From the NCBI GenBank assembly GCA_937880805.1, contig CALGRR010000131.1, forward strand, positions 1 to 64,000: 64,000 nucleotides of DNA, written 5' to 3'. Position numbers and translations under genes: made by a program. Source of the stretch: an uncultured Clostridia bacterium (lineage in GTDB: Bacteria; Bacillota; Clostridia; Oscillospirales; Acutalibacteraceae). Below are positions 35,374 to 44,311 of this stretch, one piece after another; within the stretch, counting starts at the first letter, position 1, and the number at the start of each line of letters is the position of its first letter. The notes under the pieces were generated by a model, which saw only the letters and a program-made list of their open reading frames with translations, was not told the origin of the DNA and did not search any database.

Positions 35374-36189
35374 ATGAAACCATTCAGAATTATTGTTGTT
35401 ATTGCATTTGTGTTTGTATCAATTGCTTCAATTGCTGTTTATATAAGCGAAAAAATAGGCACAGACAGAACAATACCGCAGCTTACCGTTGAGGAAGAAA
35501 TGATAGAGGTCAGCCTCAAAGCAACCGATGAAGAATTGCTTAAAGGCGTTACGGCTTATGATGAAAAAGATAAGGACCTCACCGAAAAAATAATCATTGA
35601 ATCTGTTTCGAGATTCACCGAAAAGGGTGTCAGCAAGGTTACCTATGCCGTTTGCGACAGCGACAACAATGTTGCCAAGGCAACAAGAAAAATCAGATTC
35701 AAGGGCTATGAGTCACCCAGATTTGAAGTAACGGATAATTTATGCTTCTCACTTTATGAATATATTGACATAACGGAAATAATCAAAGCTCACGACAGCA
35801 TCGAAGGTAATATAACCGGTAGAATAATTGTTACCTCAGACGATTATTCAAGCTCAAATGCAGGTGCATATTCCATTGATGTTTCCGTTACCAACAGCAA
35901 GGGCGACACTTCAACCGTTCAGCTTCCCCTTATAGTTGAGGACCGCCCGATTTCTGTTCCGGAAATTGAACTTTCCGAATATCTTGTTTACGCCAAAAAG
36001 GGAGCAAGCATTGATTTCAATGAATATCTCGTTGATGCAATACAAGGAGAAAGAAGCTTAAAGAATAAAGTTACGCTTGAATCAAATGTTGATTTCAGTA
36101 AGCCCGGCACATATCACGTTCATTATTATGTCACGGATACCGATGAACTCAGAGGACACAGCGTGCTGACCGTTATTGTTGAGGAATGA
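35374..36189 (+). CDS. Membrane-anchored protein with Ig-like domains
   Basis: The protein is 271 residues from ATG 35374 with AAGGTG 6 nt upstream. One N-terminal membrane segment (FRIIVVIAFVFVSIASIAVY) precedes two to three beta-sandwich domains of the DUF5011/cadherin-like type (PQLTVEEEMIEV, RFEVTDNLCFSL, GAYSIDVSVTNSKGD, PGTYHVHYYVTDTDE). The bulk would be outside the membrane. Its place between the CpsB-type phosphatase and the copolymerase genes suggests a structural or anchoring role in polysaccharide assembly. No named family function. Confidence 0.7.
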   Translation: MKPFRIIVVIAFVFVSIASIAVYISEKIGTDRTIPQLTVEEEMIEVSLKATDEELLKGVTAYDEKDKDLTEKIIIESVSRFTEKGVSKVTYAVCDSDNNVAKATRKIRFKGYESPRFEVTDNLCFSLYEYIDITEIIKAHDSIEGNITGRIIVTSDDYSSSNAGAYSIDVSVTNSKGDTSTVQLPLIVEDRPISVPEIELSEYLVYAKKGASIDFNEYLVDAIQGERSLKNKVTLESNVDFSKPGTYHVHYYVTDTDELRGHSVLTVIVEE

Positions 36190-36195
36190 TAGATT

Positions 36196-37686
36196 ATGAA
36201 GAAAAACAAAATTACAATTGAATGGTACAGCCTTCTGAGAGATATAGTCAGAAACATCTGGGTTGTTATTCTCTGTGCTCTTATCGGTGCAATGGGCTTG
36301 TTCCTTGTTACTCACGCAGCTTACAGCCCCGTATATACCGCCTCGGCAACCCTTGCCGTCAATGGTGGCGGCTCTTCTGCAACCTCGTATTCAACATTCA
36401 CGCTCTCCAATGAAAAAGCAAATGTTCTTGTTAATATTTTCACAGAGCCGTCAATAAAGGAAGCTGCCGCAGAATATCTCAAAACTGACAGCTTTAACGG
36501 CACGATTTCCGCAACGGTTCTTGAACAAACAAATTTCATTGAGCTTAAAGTTACATCAGGTCATCCCGAAAAAGCCTATGAGCTTCTCAATGCGGTAATC
36601 AAATCTCATCATAAGGTTTCAAGCAAAATTTTCAGGAATGCGGGTGTTACCGTTATCAGAATGCCCTCCGTTCCGGTTGCACCGTCAAACCGCATATCGA
36701 ATTCAAACCGCAATATAGTAATTACGGCAAGTGCAACGGTGGCTCTTGCGATAATTGTTGCTCTCTCGCTTATGCGTAACACCGTAAAAAACGAGAATGA
36801 TTTCAATGAAAAAATAGAATCCAAGCTCATCGGAACAATCGCTCACGAAGACAAAAAAATGTCGCTTCAGGATATTAAGCAGAAAAAGAAAAAGGGTCTG
36901 CTTATCCACAGCAACGCATATATCAGCCTGCGGTTCACGGAAAATTTCCATAAAATTGCTGCAAAGCTTGAACACAAGAAAAATCAGACGGGCGACAAGG
37001 TTTTAGCAATCACAAGCGTTGCGGAAAACGAAGGCAAATCAACCTGTGCGGCAAATATTGCCGTTTCTCTTGCAGACAGAGGCAACAAGGTTGCTCTTCT
37101 TGATTTCGACTTTAAAAAGCCTGCACTTTATAAAATATTCGGCGAAGAGGCAAAGGAAAACGGCGAGCTTTCAGAACTGCTTTCAGGAAAAATTGCTCAC
37201 GAAGATTTTGTTTTCAGAGCCTTCAAGAAAACCTCGCTTTCTGTTGCAATAAACACAAAGCCCAGCCCCGATTTCCGTTCGTTCATAGAAAACAGCAGCA
37301 TTCCCGTATTGATTGAAAGACTCAAAGAAGAGTTTGATTTTGTTATCATTGACACCGCACCCCTTTCACTTGATTCAACCGTTACGGATATTATCGGTAT
37401 GGTTGATAAAACGGTTCTGATTATAAGAACAGACACCGTAAATGTTAATGCACTCAATGACTCAATCTCAACAATCAGCAAAATCAGCTCAAACCTTGCA
37501 GGCTGTATCCTCAACGATGTTCATATGAATATTCTTCCGTTCAGCTTCACCGGCAACGATGAGAGCAACACCTACGGCGGATACGGCTACGGTTACGGTA
37601 AATATTCTCATTACGGACACTACGGTCATTATAAAAAGCACAGACACAGCACAGAAGAATCTGCAGAAAAAGATGCCGTGCAGTAA
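36196..37686 (+). CDS. Polysaccharide copolymerase fused to a BY-type tyrosine kinase (copy 1)
   Basis: The protein is 496 residues. Two membrane segments (about 17-38 and 175-196) bracket a Wzz-like extracytoplasmic domain. The cytoplasmic ATPase has Walker A AENEGKSTCAANIA, A' LLDFDFKKP (usually DxDxR; here K) and Walker B DFVIIDTAPLS. The tail is Tyr-rich (YGGYGYGYGKYSHYGHYGHY). The family sets polymer length through cycling of tail phosphorylation. ATG 36196 has GAGGA 10 nt upstream. A second, similar gene follows, and the two differ in the A' motif and tail. Confidence 0.88.
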   Translation: MKKNKITIEWYSLLRDIVRNIWVVILCALIGAMGLFLVTHAAYSPVYTASATLAVNGGGSSATSYSTFTLSNEKANVLVNIFTEPSIKEAAAEYLKTDSFNGTISATVLEQTNFIELKVTSGHPEKAYELLNAVIKSHHKVSSKIFRNAGVTVIRMPSVPVAPSNRISNSNRNIVITASATVALAIIVALSLMRNTVKNENDFNEKIESKLIGTIAHEDKKMSLQDIKQKKKKGLLIHSNAYISLRFTENFHKIAAKLEHKKNQTGDKVLAITSVAENEGKSTCAANIAVSLADRGNKVALLDFDFKKPALYKIFGEEAKENGELSELLSGKIAHEDFVFRAFKKTSLSVAINTKPSPDFRSFIENSSIPVLIERLKEEFDFVIIDTAPLSLDSTVTDIIGMVDKTVLIIRTDTVNVNALNDSISTISKISSNLAGCILNDVHMNILPFSFTGNDESNTYGGYGYGYGKYSHYGHYGHYKKHRHSTEESAEKDAVQ

Positions 37687-37722
37687 AATGACCCATAAAA
37701 TAAACTGAAAGAAAGATTTGAA

Positions 37723-39231
37723 ATGAATCAGACCTCAAAAAACACACAAACAACCGAACATATAAAAGATATTTTCGTTACGGTTTATCTCAACGATATT
37801 CTCAAAGCGTTGCAAAGATTCTGGTGGGTATGCATTGCGGCTGCAGTATTACTTGGCGGCTACAGTGCCTTAAGCAGCAAGCTCAACTATACGCCGGAAT
37901 ATAAATCAGCCGTAACTCTCACGGTTAACACCCAGCACGCAGATGCATCTGTTAACGGCGTTTCCGTCTACACCTTCTATTATGACACAACAACCGCCTC
38001 CCTGCTTTCGTCAACCTTCCCCTATATTTTATCCTGCAACCTTCTTCAGGAAGCAATATGCGAAGATCTTGATTTGGATTATATGCCGGCAAGCCTGAGT
38101 GCCTCTGCGGTTGCAGGCACAAATATGTTCACTCTTACCGCAAGTGGAAGGGACCCTCAGCAGACTTACGATGTGCTTATTTCTGCAATCGAGAATTTTC
38201 CGTCTGTTGCAAAATATGTTGTGGGAAGCATCACTTTTGATATTCTCAAGCAGCCCGTGGTTGCAACATCACCCTACAATGAAGTGAGCTACTTGAACGA
38301 AGCACTCAAAGGTGCGGTAATCGGCTTGTTCTTCGGCTTGGTGTTCATATTTATCTATATTCTGCAGCGAAAAACCGTTAAAACAAAGAATGACATCAAA
38401 AATAATCTTAACCTTGAAGCTCTTGCCGTTATTCCTCAGGTTGCATTCAAAAAGAGGGCTATGCCGGGCGATAAATCCCTGCTTTTCACAAACCCCGATA
38501 TAGGCAGCGGCTTCCCCGAATCCTTCCGTGTGCTCAGAAATGTTTTCATTTCTTCGCTTGATGAGAATGAAAAAATCATAATGGCAACAAGCTCTGTTCC
38601 GGGCGAAGGAAAAACAACGCTCATAACAAACCTTGCGGTTGCTCTTGCAGACCACAGCAAAAAAATTCTTCTTGTTGACGGCGATATAAGGCATCCGAGC
38701 GTTGCCCCCCTTCTCGGCATTGACACTGAAAATATTGAATACGAAACAGTTACCGACCTTTATAAAATTGCTTATCTTGAAAAATACAAGCTTCATCTTC
38801 TTATTTCCACCGTCGCTGAAGAAGAGCAAAGCGGATATTTCAGCTCGGGCAATATAAAGCAGATGTTTGAAAGCCTCAGAGATTCCTATGATTATATTCT
38901 TGTTGATACTCCCCCGTGCGGTCTTATCTCCGATGCTTTGTTCATTGCCCAGTATGCCGATGCCGCAATTTTTGTAACATATCAGGATGCAGTCAGAATT
39001 TCAAGAGTCAAAAACACTCTTGATAACCTTATGTCCACCGATATCCGTATTCTCGGCTGCGTTCTCAACGGTGCAACTCAGGGGCTTTCGGGCTACGGTT
39101 ACGGTTATGGATACGGCTACGGTTACGGTAAGTATGGCTACGGCTACGGAAAATACGGTTACGGTTACGGCTACGGTGAAGACGGCAAACGCAAGAAAAA
39201 GAGCAGCCACAGAAAAACAAAAGAAACCTAA
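37723..39231 (+). CDS. Polysaccharide copolymerase fused to a BY-type tyrosine kinase (copy 2)
   Basis: The protein is 502 residues, with the same layout as copy 1: membrane segments (about 32-50 and 190-214), Walker A SSVPGEGKTTLITNLA, A' LLVDGDIRHPS and Walker B YILVDTPPCGL. These motifs are closer to consensus than copy 1. The tail is a (Gly-Tyr) run with 13 Tyr, encoded by a GGNTAY hexamer repeat. It is likely the main kinase of the pair. Start at ATG 37723; the ribosome site GAAAGA is weak, which may mean lower expression than copy 1. Confidence 0.88.
   Translation: MNQTSKNTQTTEHIKDIFVTVYLNDILKALQRFWWVCIAAAVLLGGYSALSSKLNYTPEYKSAVTLTVNTQHADASVNGVSVYTFYYDTTTASLLSSTFPYILSCNLLQEAICEDLDLDYMPASLSASAVAGTNMFTLTASGRDPQQTYDVLISAIENFPSVAKYVVGSITFDILKQPVVATSPYNEVSYLNEALKGAVIGLFFGLVFIFIYILQRKTVKTKNDIKNNLNLEALAVIPQVAFKKRAMPGDKSLLFTNPDIGSGFPESFRVLRNVFISSLDENEKIIMATSSVPGEGKTTLITNLAVALADHSKKILLVDGDIRHPSVAPLLGIDTENIEYETVTDLYKIAYLEKYKLHLLISTVAEEEQSGYFSSGNIKQMFESLRDSYDYILVDTPPCGLISDALFIAQYADAAIFVTYQDAVRISRVKNTLDNLMSTDIRILGCVLNGATQGLSGYGYGYGYGYGYGKYGYGYGKYGYGYGYGEDGKRKKKSSHRKTKET
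39091..39177 (+). repeat. GGNTAY hexanucleotide repeat encoding the Tyr-rich kinase tail
   Basis: There are thirteen TAC/TAT codons, mostly as GGN-TAY pairs with two AAR interruptions, in frame at the end of the second BY-kinase. Unit gain or loss would change tail length without a frameshift. Confidence 0.85.
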
Positions 39232-39257
39232 ACAAAAAATAAAAGGATTTGATTGAT

Positions 39258-41237
39258 TTGAAGTTGTCAAAGTCTGCCTCCGGTAAAAGAAAATTTCATA
39301 TTGAAACCTGGCAAATTAAGGCTGTCTTTCTGATGGTCTATGATATTATGACAATCAACATCTCATATTTTGTTGCTCTTTGGATAAGATTTGACTGTGT
39401 CTTCACAGAGATTCCTGTTGAGTTTTTTGATCCTTATGTTTATTTCATTCCGATAAATACTGTTATAAGCCTTGGTATCTTCTATTTGCTGCGTATGTAT
39501 CACAGCGTGTGGGAATATGTAAGTGTCAGAGAACTTATGAGAGCTGCAATAGGCAGTATAACCGCTTCTGCAGTTCACATCGTGCTTATTACTCTTATTT
39601 TTGGCAAAATGCCTATCTCCTACTATCTTTGGGGCAGCTGTTTTCAGGTTCTTCTTCTTCTTGCCTCAAGATTTTCCTACAGAGTATTTTCTTCCTTCCC
39701 TCAGCTTTTCGGAACAGATACAGGGGAACCCCATTCATACCACAGAGTTATGATAATCGGTGCAGGCGATGCAGGCAGAATGCTGCTTGAAAACATTCAG
39801 AAAACGAGAGAAAACAAAGACCGTGTCATTTGCCTGATTGATGACGACCCCAACAAACAGAACCGTTACTTTGACGGCGTTCAGATTGTAGGCGGACGCG
39901 ATGATATTCTTCGTTGCGTTGAAAAATACAACATAGACAGAATTTACATTGCGATGCCGAGTGCATCGAAAGAAAATATCAGAGATATTGTTAATATCTG
40001 TAAAGAAACAGGCTGTGAAACCAAAACTCTCCCTGATTTCTATCAGTACGTTAACAGCGGAATCACAGCAGGTGCGCTTAAAGATGTTTCTGTTGAAGAT
40101 CTTCTTGGCAGAGAACCTATCCGCGCGGATATGAAAGAGGTTTATAACCTCATAGAAGGAAAAACAATTCTTGTTACGGGCGGAGGCGGCTCAATCGGCA
40201 GCGAACTTTGCCGTCAGGTTGCGGCACACAAGCCCGAAAGACTTATTATTTTTGATATATATGAAAACAATGCATATGCAATTCAGCAGGAGCTTCGTGA
40301 TAAATTCCCCGAAATGAATCTTGAAGTGCTCATCGGTTCGGTGCGTGACTCAAGAAGACTTGACTATGTTTTCAGAAAATTCAAGCCCGATATTGTTTAT
40401 CACGCAGCAGCACATAAACACGTTCCTCTTATGGAAGACAGCCCCTGCGAAGCAATAAAAAATAATGTTATCGGCACATATAAAACAGCCTATGCGGCAA
40501 TGGTGAATAACTGCAGCAGATTTGTGCTCATCAGCACAGACAAGGCGGTTAACCCAACAAATATTATGGGTGCAAGCAAACGTCTTTGCGAAATGGTTAT
40601 TCAGTCGTTTGACAGAAAAATCAAAGAAAACAAGCAAAAAGAAATTCCCAGAATGTTCACTCATCTTGAAGATGACGGAAATGCCGCTTCAAAAAGTGTT
40701 CCCGAAAATGTGAGAACGGAATTTGTTGCCGTCAGATTCGGCAATGTGCTCGGTTCAAACGGTTCGGTTGTTCCTCTTTTCAAGCGTCAGATTGAAAACG
40801 GCGGTCCCGTTACGGTTACCCACCCCGAAATAATACGATACTTTATGACTATACCCGAAGCTGTTTCGCTTGTTCTTCTTGCAGGTGCAGATGCCAAAGG
40901 CGGCGAAATCTTCGTTCTCGATATGGGTTCGCCCGTCAAAATCGATACTCTTGCCCGAAATCTTATTAAGCTTTCAGGCCTCAAACCGGATGTTGACATC
41001 AAAATCGAATACACGGGTTTAAGGCCGGGTGAAAAGCTTTATGAAGAAAAATTGATGGCAGAGGAAGGGCTCAAAACCACCGCCAACAAGCTGATTCATA
41101 TCGGCAATCCCATCAAGTTTGACACCGATTTGTTCCAGAAGCAACTTGAAGAACTTATGGCTGCGGCATATGAAAACAGCAGCACAATAACAGAGAAAGT
41201 AAAAGAAATGGTTCCCACATACAAAACCGAAAAATGA
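39258..41237 (+). CDS. Membrane-bound UDP-HexNAc 4,6-dehydratase (CapD/PglF/WbpM-like)
   Basis: The protein is 659 residues from TTG 39258 (AAAAGGA 10 nt upstream; TTG 39249 has almost no spacing). Four N-terminal membrane segments are followed by a first Rossmann-like domain (MIIGAGDAGRMLL), then the dehydratase domain with NAD loop VTGGGGSIGSELCRQ, HAAAHKHVPLMED and the active-site strand STDKAVNPTNIMGASKR. A charged insertion of about 35 residues follows the active-site helix, before FVAVRFGNVLGS. It makes UDP-4-keto-6-deoxy-HexNAc from UDP-GlcNAc. It is followed by an aminotransferase, as in bacillosamine pathways. Confidence 0.9.
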   Translation: MKLSKSASGKRKFHIETWQIKAVFLMVYDIMTINISYFVALWIRFDCVFTEIPVEFFDPYVYFIPINTVISLGIFYLLRMYHSVWEYVSVRELMRAAIGSITASAVHIVLITLIFGKMPISYYLWGSCFQVLLLLASRFSYRVFSSFPQLFGTDTGEPHSYHRVMIIGAGDAGRMLLENIQKTRENKDRVICLIDDDPNKQNRYFDGVQIVGGRDDILRCVEKYNIDRIYIAMPSASKENIRDIVNICKETGCETKTLPDFYQYVNSGITAGALKDVSVEDLLGREPIRADMKEVYNLIEGKTILVTGGGGSIGSELCRQVAAHKPERLIIFDIYENNAYAIQQELRDKFPEMNLEVLIGSVRDSRRLDYVFRKFKPDIVYHAAAHKHVPLMEDSPCEAIKNNVIGTYKTAYAAMVNNCSRFVLISTDKAVNPTNIMGASKRLCEMVIQSFDRKIKENKQKEIPRMFTHLEDDGNAASKSVPENVRTEFVAVRFGNVLGSNGSVVPLFKRQIENGGPVTVTHPEIIRYFMTIPEAVSLVLLAGADAKGGEIFVLDMGSPVKIDTLARNLIKLSGLKPDVDIKIEYTGLRPGEKLYEEKLMAEEGLKTTANKLIHIGNPIKFDTDLFQKQLEELMAAAYENSSTITEKVKEMVPTYKTEK

Positions 41238-41252
41238 GAAAGAGGAAAAGTT

Positions 41253-42458
41253 ATGGAAAACATATATTTCAGCCCTCCCGATATAACAGAGGCAGAAATA
41301 AGTGAAGTTTGCGAAGCCCTCCGTTCAGGCTGGATAACGACAGGCCCGAGAACAAAGGAGTTTGAACGCAGACTTGCAGAATACTGCGGCACTCAAAAAG
41401 TTGCCTGCCTTAGCTCGGCAACTGCCGCACTTGAACTTAATCTGCGTATGCTCGGCATCGGTGAAGGCGATGAGGTTATTGTTCCTGCCTACACATACAC
41501 CGCTTCCGCGTCGGCGGCAATTCACGTTGGTGCAAAGGTTATATTTATCGACAGCAAGCCCGATTCCTTTGAGATGGATTATGACCTTATGGAAGAAGCC
41601 ATAAACGAAAAAACAAAGGCGATTATCCCCGTTGACCTTGCAGGCATCATATGTGACTATGACAAAATATTTGCCGCCGTTGAAAACAAAAAGCAGCTTT
41701 TCACTCCTGCCAACGATATTCAGCGTGCCATAGGCAGAGTTGCGGTTTGTGCAGACTGTGCTCACGCTCTGGGTGCAACAAGAAACGGCAAAAACGCAGG
41801 TCAGATTGCGGATTTCACATCATTTTCATTTCACGCCGTAAAAAATCTCACCACCGCAGAGGGCGGTGCCGCAACCTGGAAAAGCATTGACGGAATTGAT
41901 GATGAAGAGCTTTATAAGCAATATTCGCTCTACAGTCTTCACGGTCAGTCAAAGGACGCACTTGCCAAAACCAAAGCAGGCGCCTGGGAATATGACATTG
42001 TCGGTGCGTGGTATAAATGCAATATGACGGATATAACGGCGGCTATAGGTCTTAAGCAGCTTGAGCGTTACCCGTCGCTTATGGAAAGAAGAAAAGAAAT
42101 CATCAATAAATATAACGGGATGTGCGATTCTCTCGGAATTCAGTATCTCGCTCATTTCGGAGAAGGTCACTCTTCATCGGGGCATCTTTACATAACAAGA
42201 ATCCCCGGCATAACCGAGGAAACAAGAAATGCAATTATTACCGAAATGGCGGAAAGAGGAATTGCCTGCAATGTTCACTATAAGCCGCTTCCGATGATGA
42301 CCGCCTATAAAAATCTCGGCTGGGATATTGCCGATTTCCCCAATGCACATAACTTTTTCAGAAACGAAATCACTCTTCCCCTTCACACAAAGCTTACCGA
42401 TAACGATGTTGGAATTGTTTGCGAAAACTTTTCAGAGGTTGTTAAAAAATATACTTAA
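41253..42458 (+). CDS. DegT/DnrJ/EryC1/StrS-family aminotransferase
   Basis: The protein is 401 residues. The PLP-binding lysine sits in SFHAVKNLTTAEGG; the N-terminus has the usual SGWITTGPRTKEFE and ACLSSATAALELNL. It would transaminate the 4-keto-6-deoxy sugar made by the preceding dehydratase, giving UDP-4-amino-4,6-dideoxy-HexNAc. AGAGGA precedes ATG 41253. The matching PglD-type N-acetyltransferase is not adjacent. Confidence 0.9.
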   Translation: MENIYFSPPDITEAEISEVCEALRSGWITTGPRTKEFERRLAEYCGTQKVACLSSATAALELNLRMLGIGEGDEVIVPAYTYTASASAAIHVGAKVIFIDSKPDSFEMDYDLMEEAINEKTKAIIPVDLAGIICDYDKIFAAVENKKQLFTPANDIQRAIGRVAVCADCAHALGATRNGKNAGQIADFTSFSFHAVKNLTTAEGGAATWKSIDGIDDEELYKQYSLYSLHGQSKDALAKTKAGAWEYDIVGAWYKCNMTDITAAIGLKQLERYPSLMERRKEIINKYNGMCDSLGIQYLAHFGEGHSSSGHLYITRIPGITEETRNAIITEMAERGIACNVHYKPLPMMTAYKNLGWDIADFPNAHNFFRNEITLPLHTKLTDNDVGIVCENFSEVVKKYT

Positions 42459-42469
42459 GGGAGAAAGCT

Positions 42470-43153
42470 ATGATACTGCGAAAATGGAATGACCTTCCCA
42501 AAGAAATGCAGATACCCGAAGTAAAAGAATACTATGATTTGCTCAGCAAAAAGAAGTTTCAGCTTTTGTTAAAACGCATCTTTGATATAGTTGTGTCATT
42601 CACCCTTTTAACGCTTCTTTCTCCCCTGTTTATCATTCTTGCAATCGCAATAAAGCTTGATTCAAAAGGTCCCGTTTTTTACCGACAGACCAGGGTTACT
42701 CAATACGGCGAGCATTTTCGCATTTTCAAATTCCGTTCAATGGTAACCGATGCCGATAAGGGTTCGCTTTTAACAGTGGGCGGCGATTCAAGAATAACAA
42801 AAACGGGCAAATTCATCCGCAAATATAAGCTCGACGAATTCAGCCAGCTCATTGACGTTTTAAGGGGTACAATGACATTCGTCGGCACAAGACCCGAGGT
42901 GCCGAAATATGTTGAAAAATATACTCCCGAAATGATGGCAACTCTTCTTATGCCCGCAGGCATAACCTCGGAAGCAAGTGTTTATTACAAAGATGAAAAT
43001 GAGCTTCTTGATGCCGCAGAAGATGTTGAAAAAACATATCTCGAGGTTGTTCTTCCCGATAAAATGAAATATAACCTTGCCGCAATCAGAAGCTTCAGCT
43101 TTATTGACGACATAAAAGTTATGATACTTACCGTTCTTGCGGTTTTTAAATAA
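42470..43153 (+). CDS. PglC-like phosphoglycosyl transferase (initiating sugar transferase)
   Basis: The protein is 227 residues, the short monotopic form with one N-terminal membrane segment (FDIVVSFTLLTLLSPLFIIL). The catalytic Asp-Glu pair is in RKYKLDEFSQL; FKFRSM and FVGTRPEVPKYV are family motifs. It transfers the sugar-1-phosphate to undecaprenyl phosphate and starts the repeat unit, probably with the aminosugar made by the two genes before it. It starts 11 nt after the aminotransferase stop with a GGGAGA site. Confidence 0.9.
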   Translation: MILRKWNDLPKEMQIPEVKEYYDLLSKKKFQLLLKRIFDIVVSFTLLTLLSPLFIILAIAIKLDSKGPVFYRQTRVTQYGEHFRIFKFRSMVTDADKGSLLTVGGDSRITKTGKFIRKYKLDEFSQLIDVLRGTMTFVGTRPEVPKYVEKYTPEMMATLLMPAGITSEASVYYKDENELLDAAEDVEKTYLEVVLPDKMKYNLAAIRSFSFIDDIKVMILTVLAVFK

Positions 43154-43165
43154 GAGGAAATAAAA

Positions 43166-44299
43166 ATGAAAAACAAAAAGCATCTTGTCGCTCTGCTTAC
43201 AAACGATAACGACGATATTTATTGTTTCAGAAAAGAGCTTATCGAGGCAATAATTGATGCAGGTTACGAAATGCTCATTTCCTGCCCTTACGGCGAAAAA
43301 TTTGAGCTGATGAAGCATATTGAATACCGCTACGATGACCCCGTTATCGACAGAAGAGGAACAAATATTGTTGCGGATTTAAAGCTTTTTCTTCATTATT
43401 TCAGGCTCTTTATCAAGAATAAACCGTCGGTTGTGCTGACCTACACCGCAAAACCCAATGTTTATGCGGGAATTGCTGCCTGGCTTCTCGGAATACCCGT
43501 TATAAGTAATGTTACGGGATTCGGCAGTGTGCTTAACGAGGGCGGCTTTGTGCAGAAGCTTGTAATGGAAATGTTCAGGTTTTCATTCCGCCGTTCAGCC
43601 TGTGTTATGTTTCAGAATTCAACCAATATGAAGCTTGCCGAAGAAACTGGAATGGTTAAGGGTGAGCACAGACTTATTCCCGGCTCGGGTGTAAATACCG
43701 AAAGATACCCGCTTCAGCCTTATCCCGATGGCGGTGACGGTAAGAACAGCGAAAAGGTTGTTTTCAATTATATGGGCAGAATTCTTCACGATAAAGGCGT
43801 TGACGATTATATCGAGGCCGCAAAAAGGATAAAAGCCGAATATCCCAGCACAGAATTCAATATGCTCGGATTTATTGAGCCCACCGAAATACACTATGAA
43901 AAACTTCTTTCGGAGCTTGAAGAAAAGGGCATAATAAAATACAGAGGCAGCCAAAAAGACATAAAGCCCTTTGTTGCCGCTTCGCACGCAACAATTCATC
44001 CCTCAACCTACGGAGAAGGTATGAGCAATGTGCTCTTGGAAAGTGCATCAAGCGGCAGACCCATTATCTCAACCGATAATCCCGGCTGTCAGGAAACTTT
44101 TATCGACGGCGAAACAGGTCTTCTCTATCACGGCGGAGATGTTGATGCTCTCTGCGAACAAATCAAAAAGTTCCTTGCTCTGCCCAACGAAGAAAGAAAA
44201 TCAATGGGCAAAAAAGGCAGAGAATATATAAAAGAAAACTTCTCACGCAAAAAAGTTATTGAAGCGTATCTTGAAAAAATCAACGCTTTGTGTAAGTAA
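43166..44299 (+). CDS. GT4 glycosyltransferase, PglA-like
   Basis: The protein is 377 residues with a GT-B fold: N-terminal HLVALLTND, inter-domain NVTGFGSVLN and the nucleotide-binding EGMSNVLLESASSG. The N-terminal half resembles PglA-type HexNAc transferases that extend the PglC product. Order dehydratase, aminotransferase, PglC-like, PglA-like supports a lipid-linked disaccharide start. Acceptor and donor are not proven. Confidence 0.85.
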   Translation: MKNKKHLVALLTNDNDDIYCFRKELIEAIIDAGYEMLISCPYGEKFELMKHIEYRYDDPVIDRRGTNIVADLKLFLHYFRLFIKNKPSVVLTYTAKPNVYAGIAAWLLGIPVISNVTGFGSVLNEGGFVQKLVMEMFRFSFRRSACVMFQNSTNMKLAEETGMVKGEHRLIPGSGVNTERYPLQPYPDGGDGKNSEKVVFNYMGRILHDKGVDDYIEAAKRIKAEYPSTEFNMLGFIEPTEIHYEKLLSELEEKGIIKYRGSQKDIKPFVAASHATIHPSTYGEGMSNVLLESASSGRPIISTDNPGCQETFIDGETGLLYHGGDVDALCEQIKKFLALPNEERKSMGKKGREYIKENFSRKKVIEAYLEKINALCK

Positions 44300-44311
44300 G
44301 GGAGTAAAGCT

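Noticed and set aside
39091..39177. Possible CRISPR-like or minisatellite array
   Set aside because: It is a 6-bp in-frame codon repeat that encodes the Gly-Tyr tail of a BY-kinase, with no spacers.
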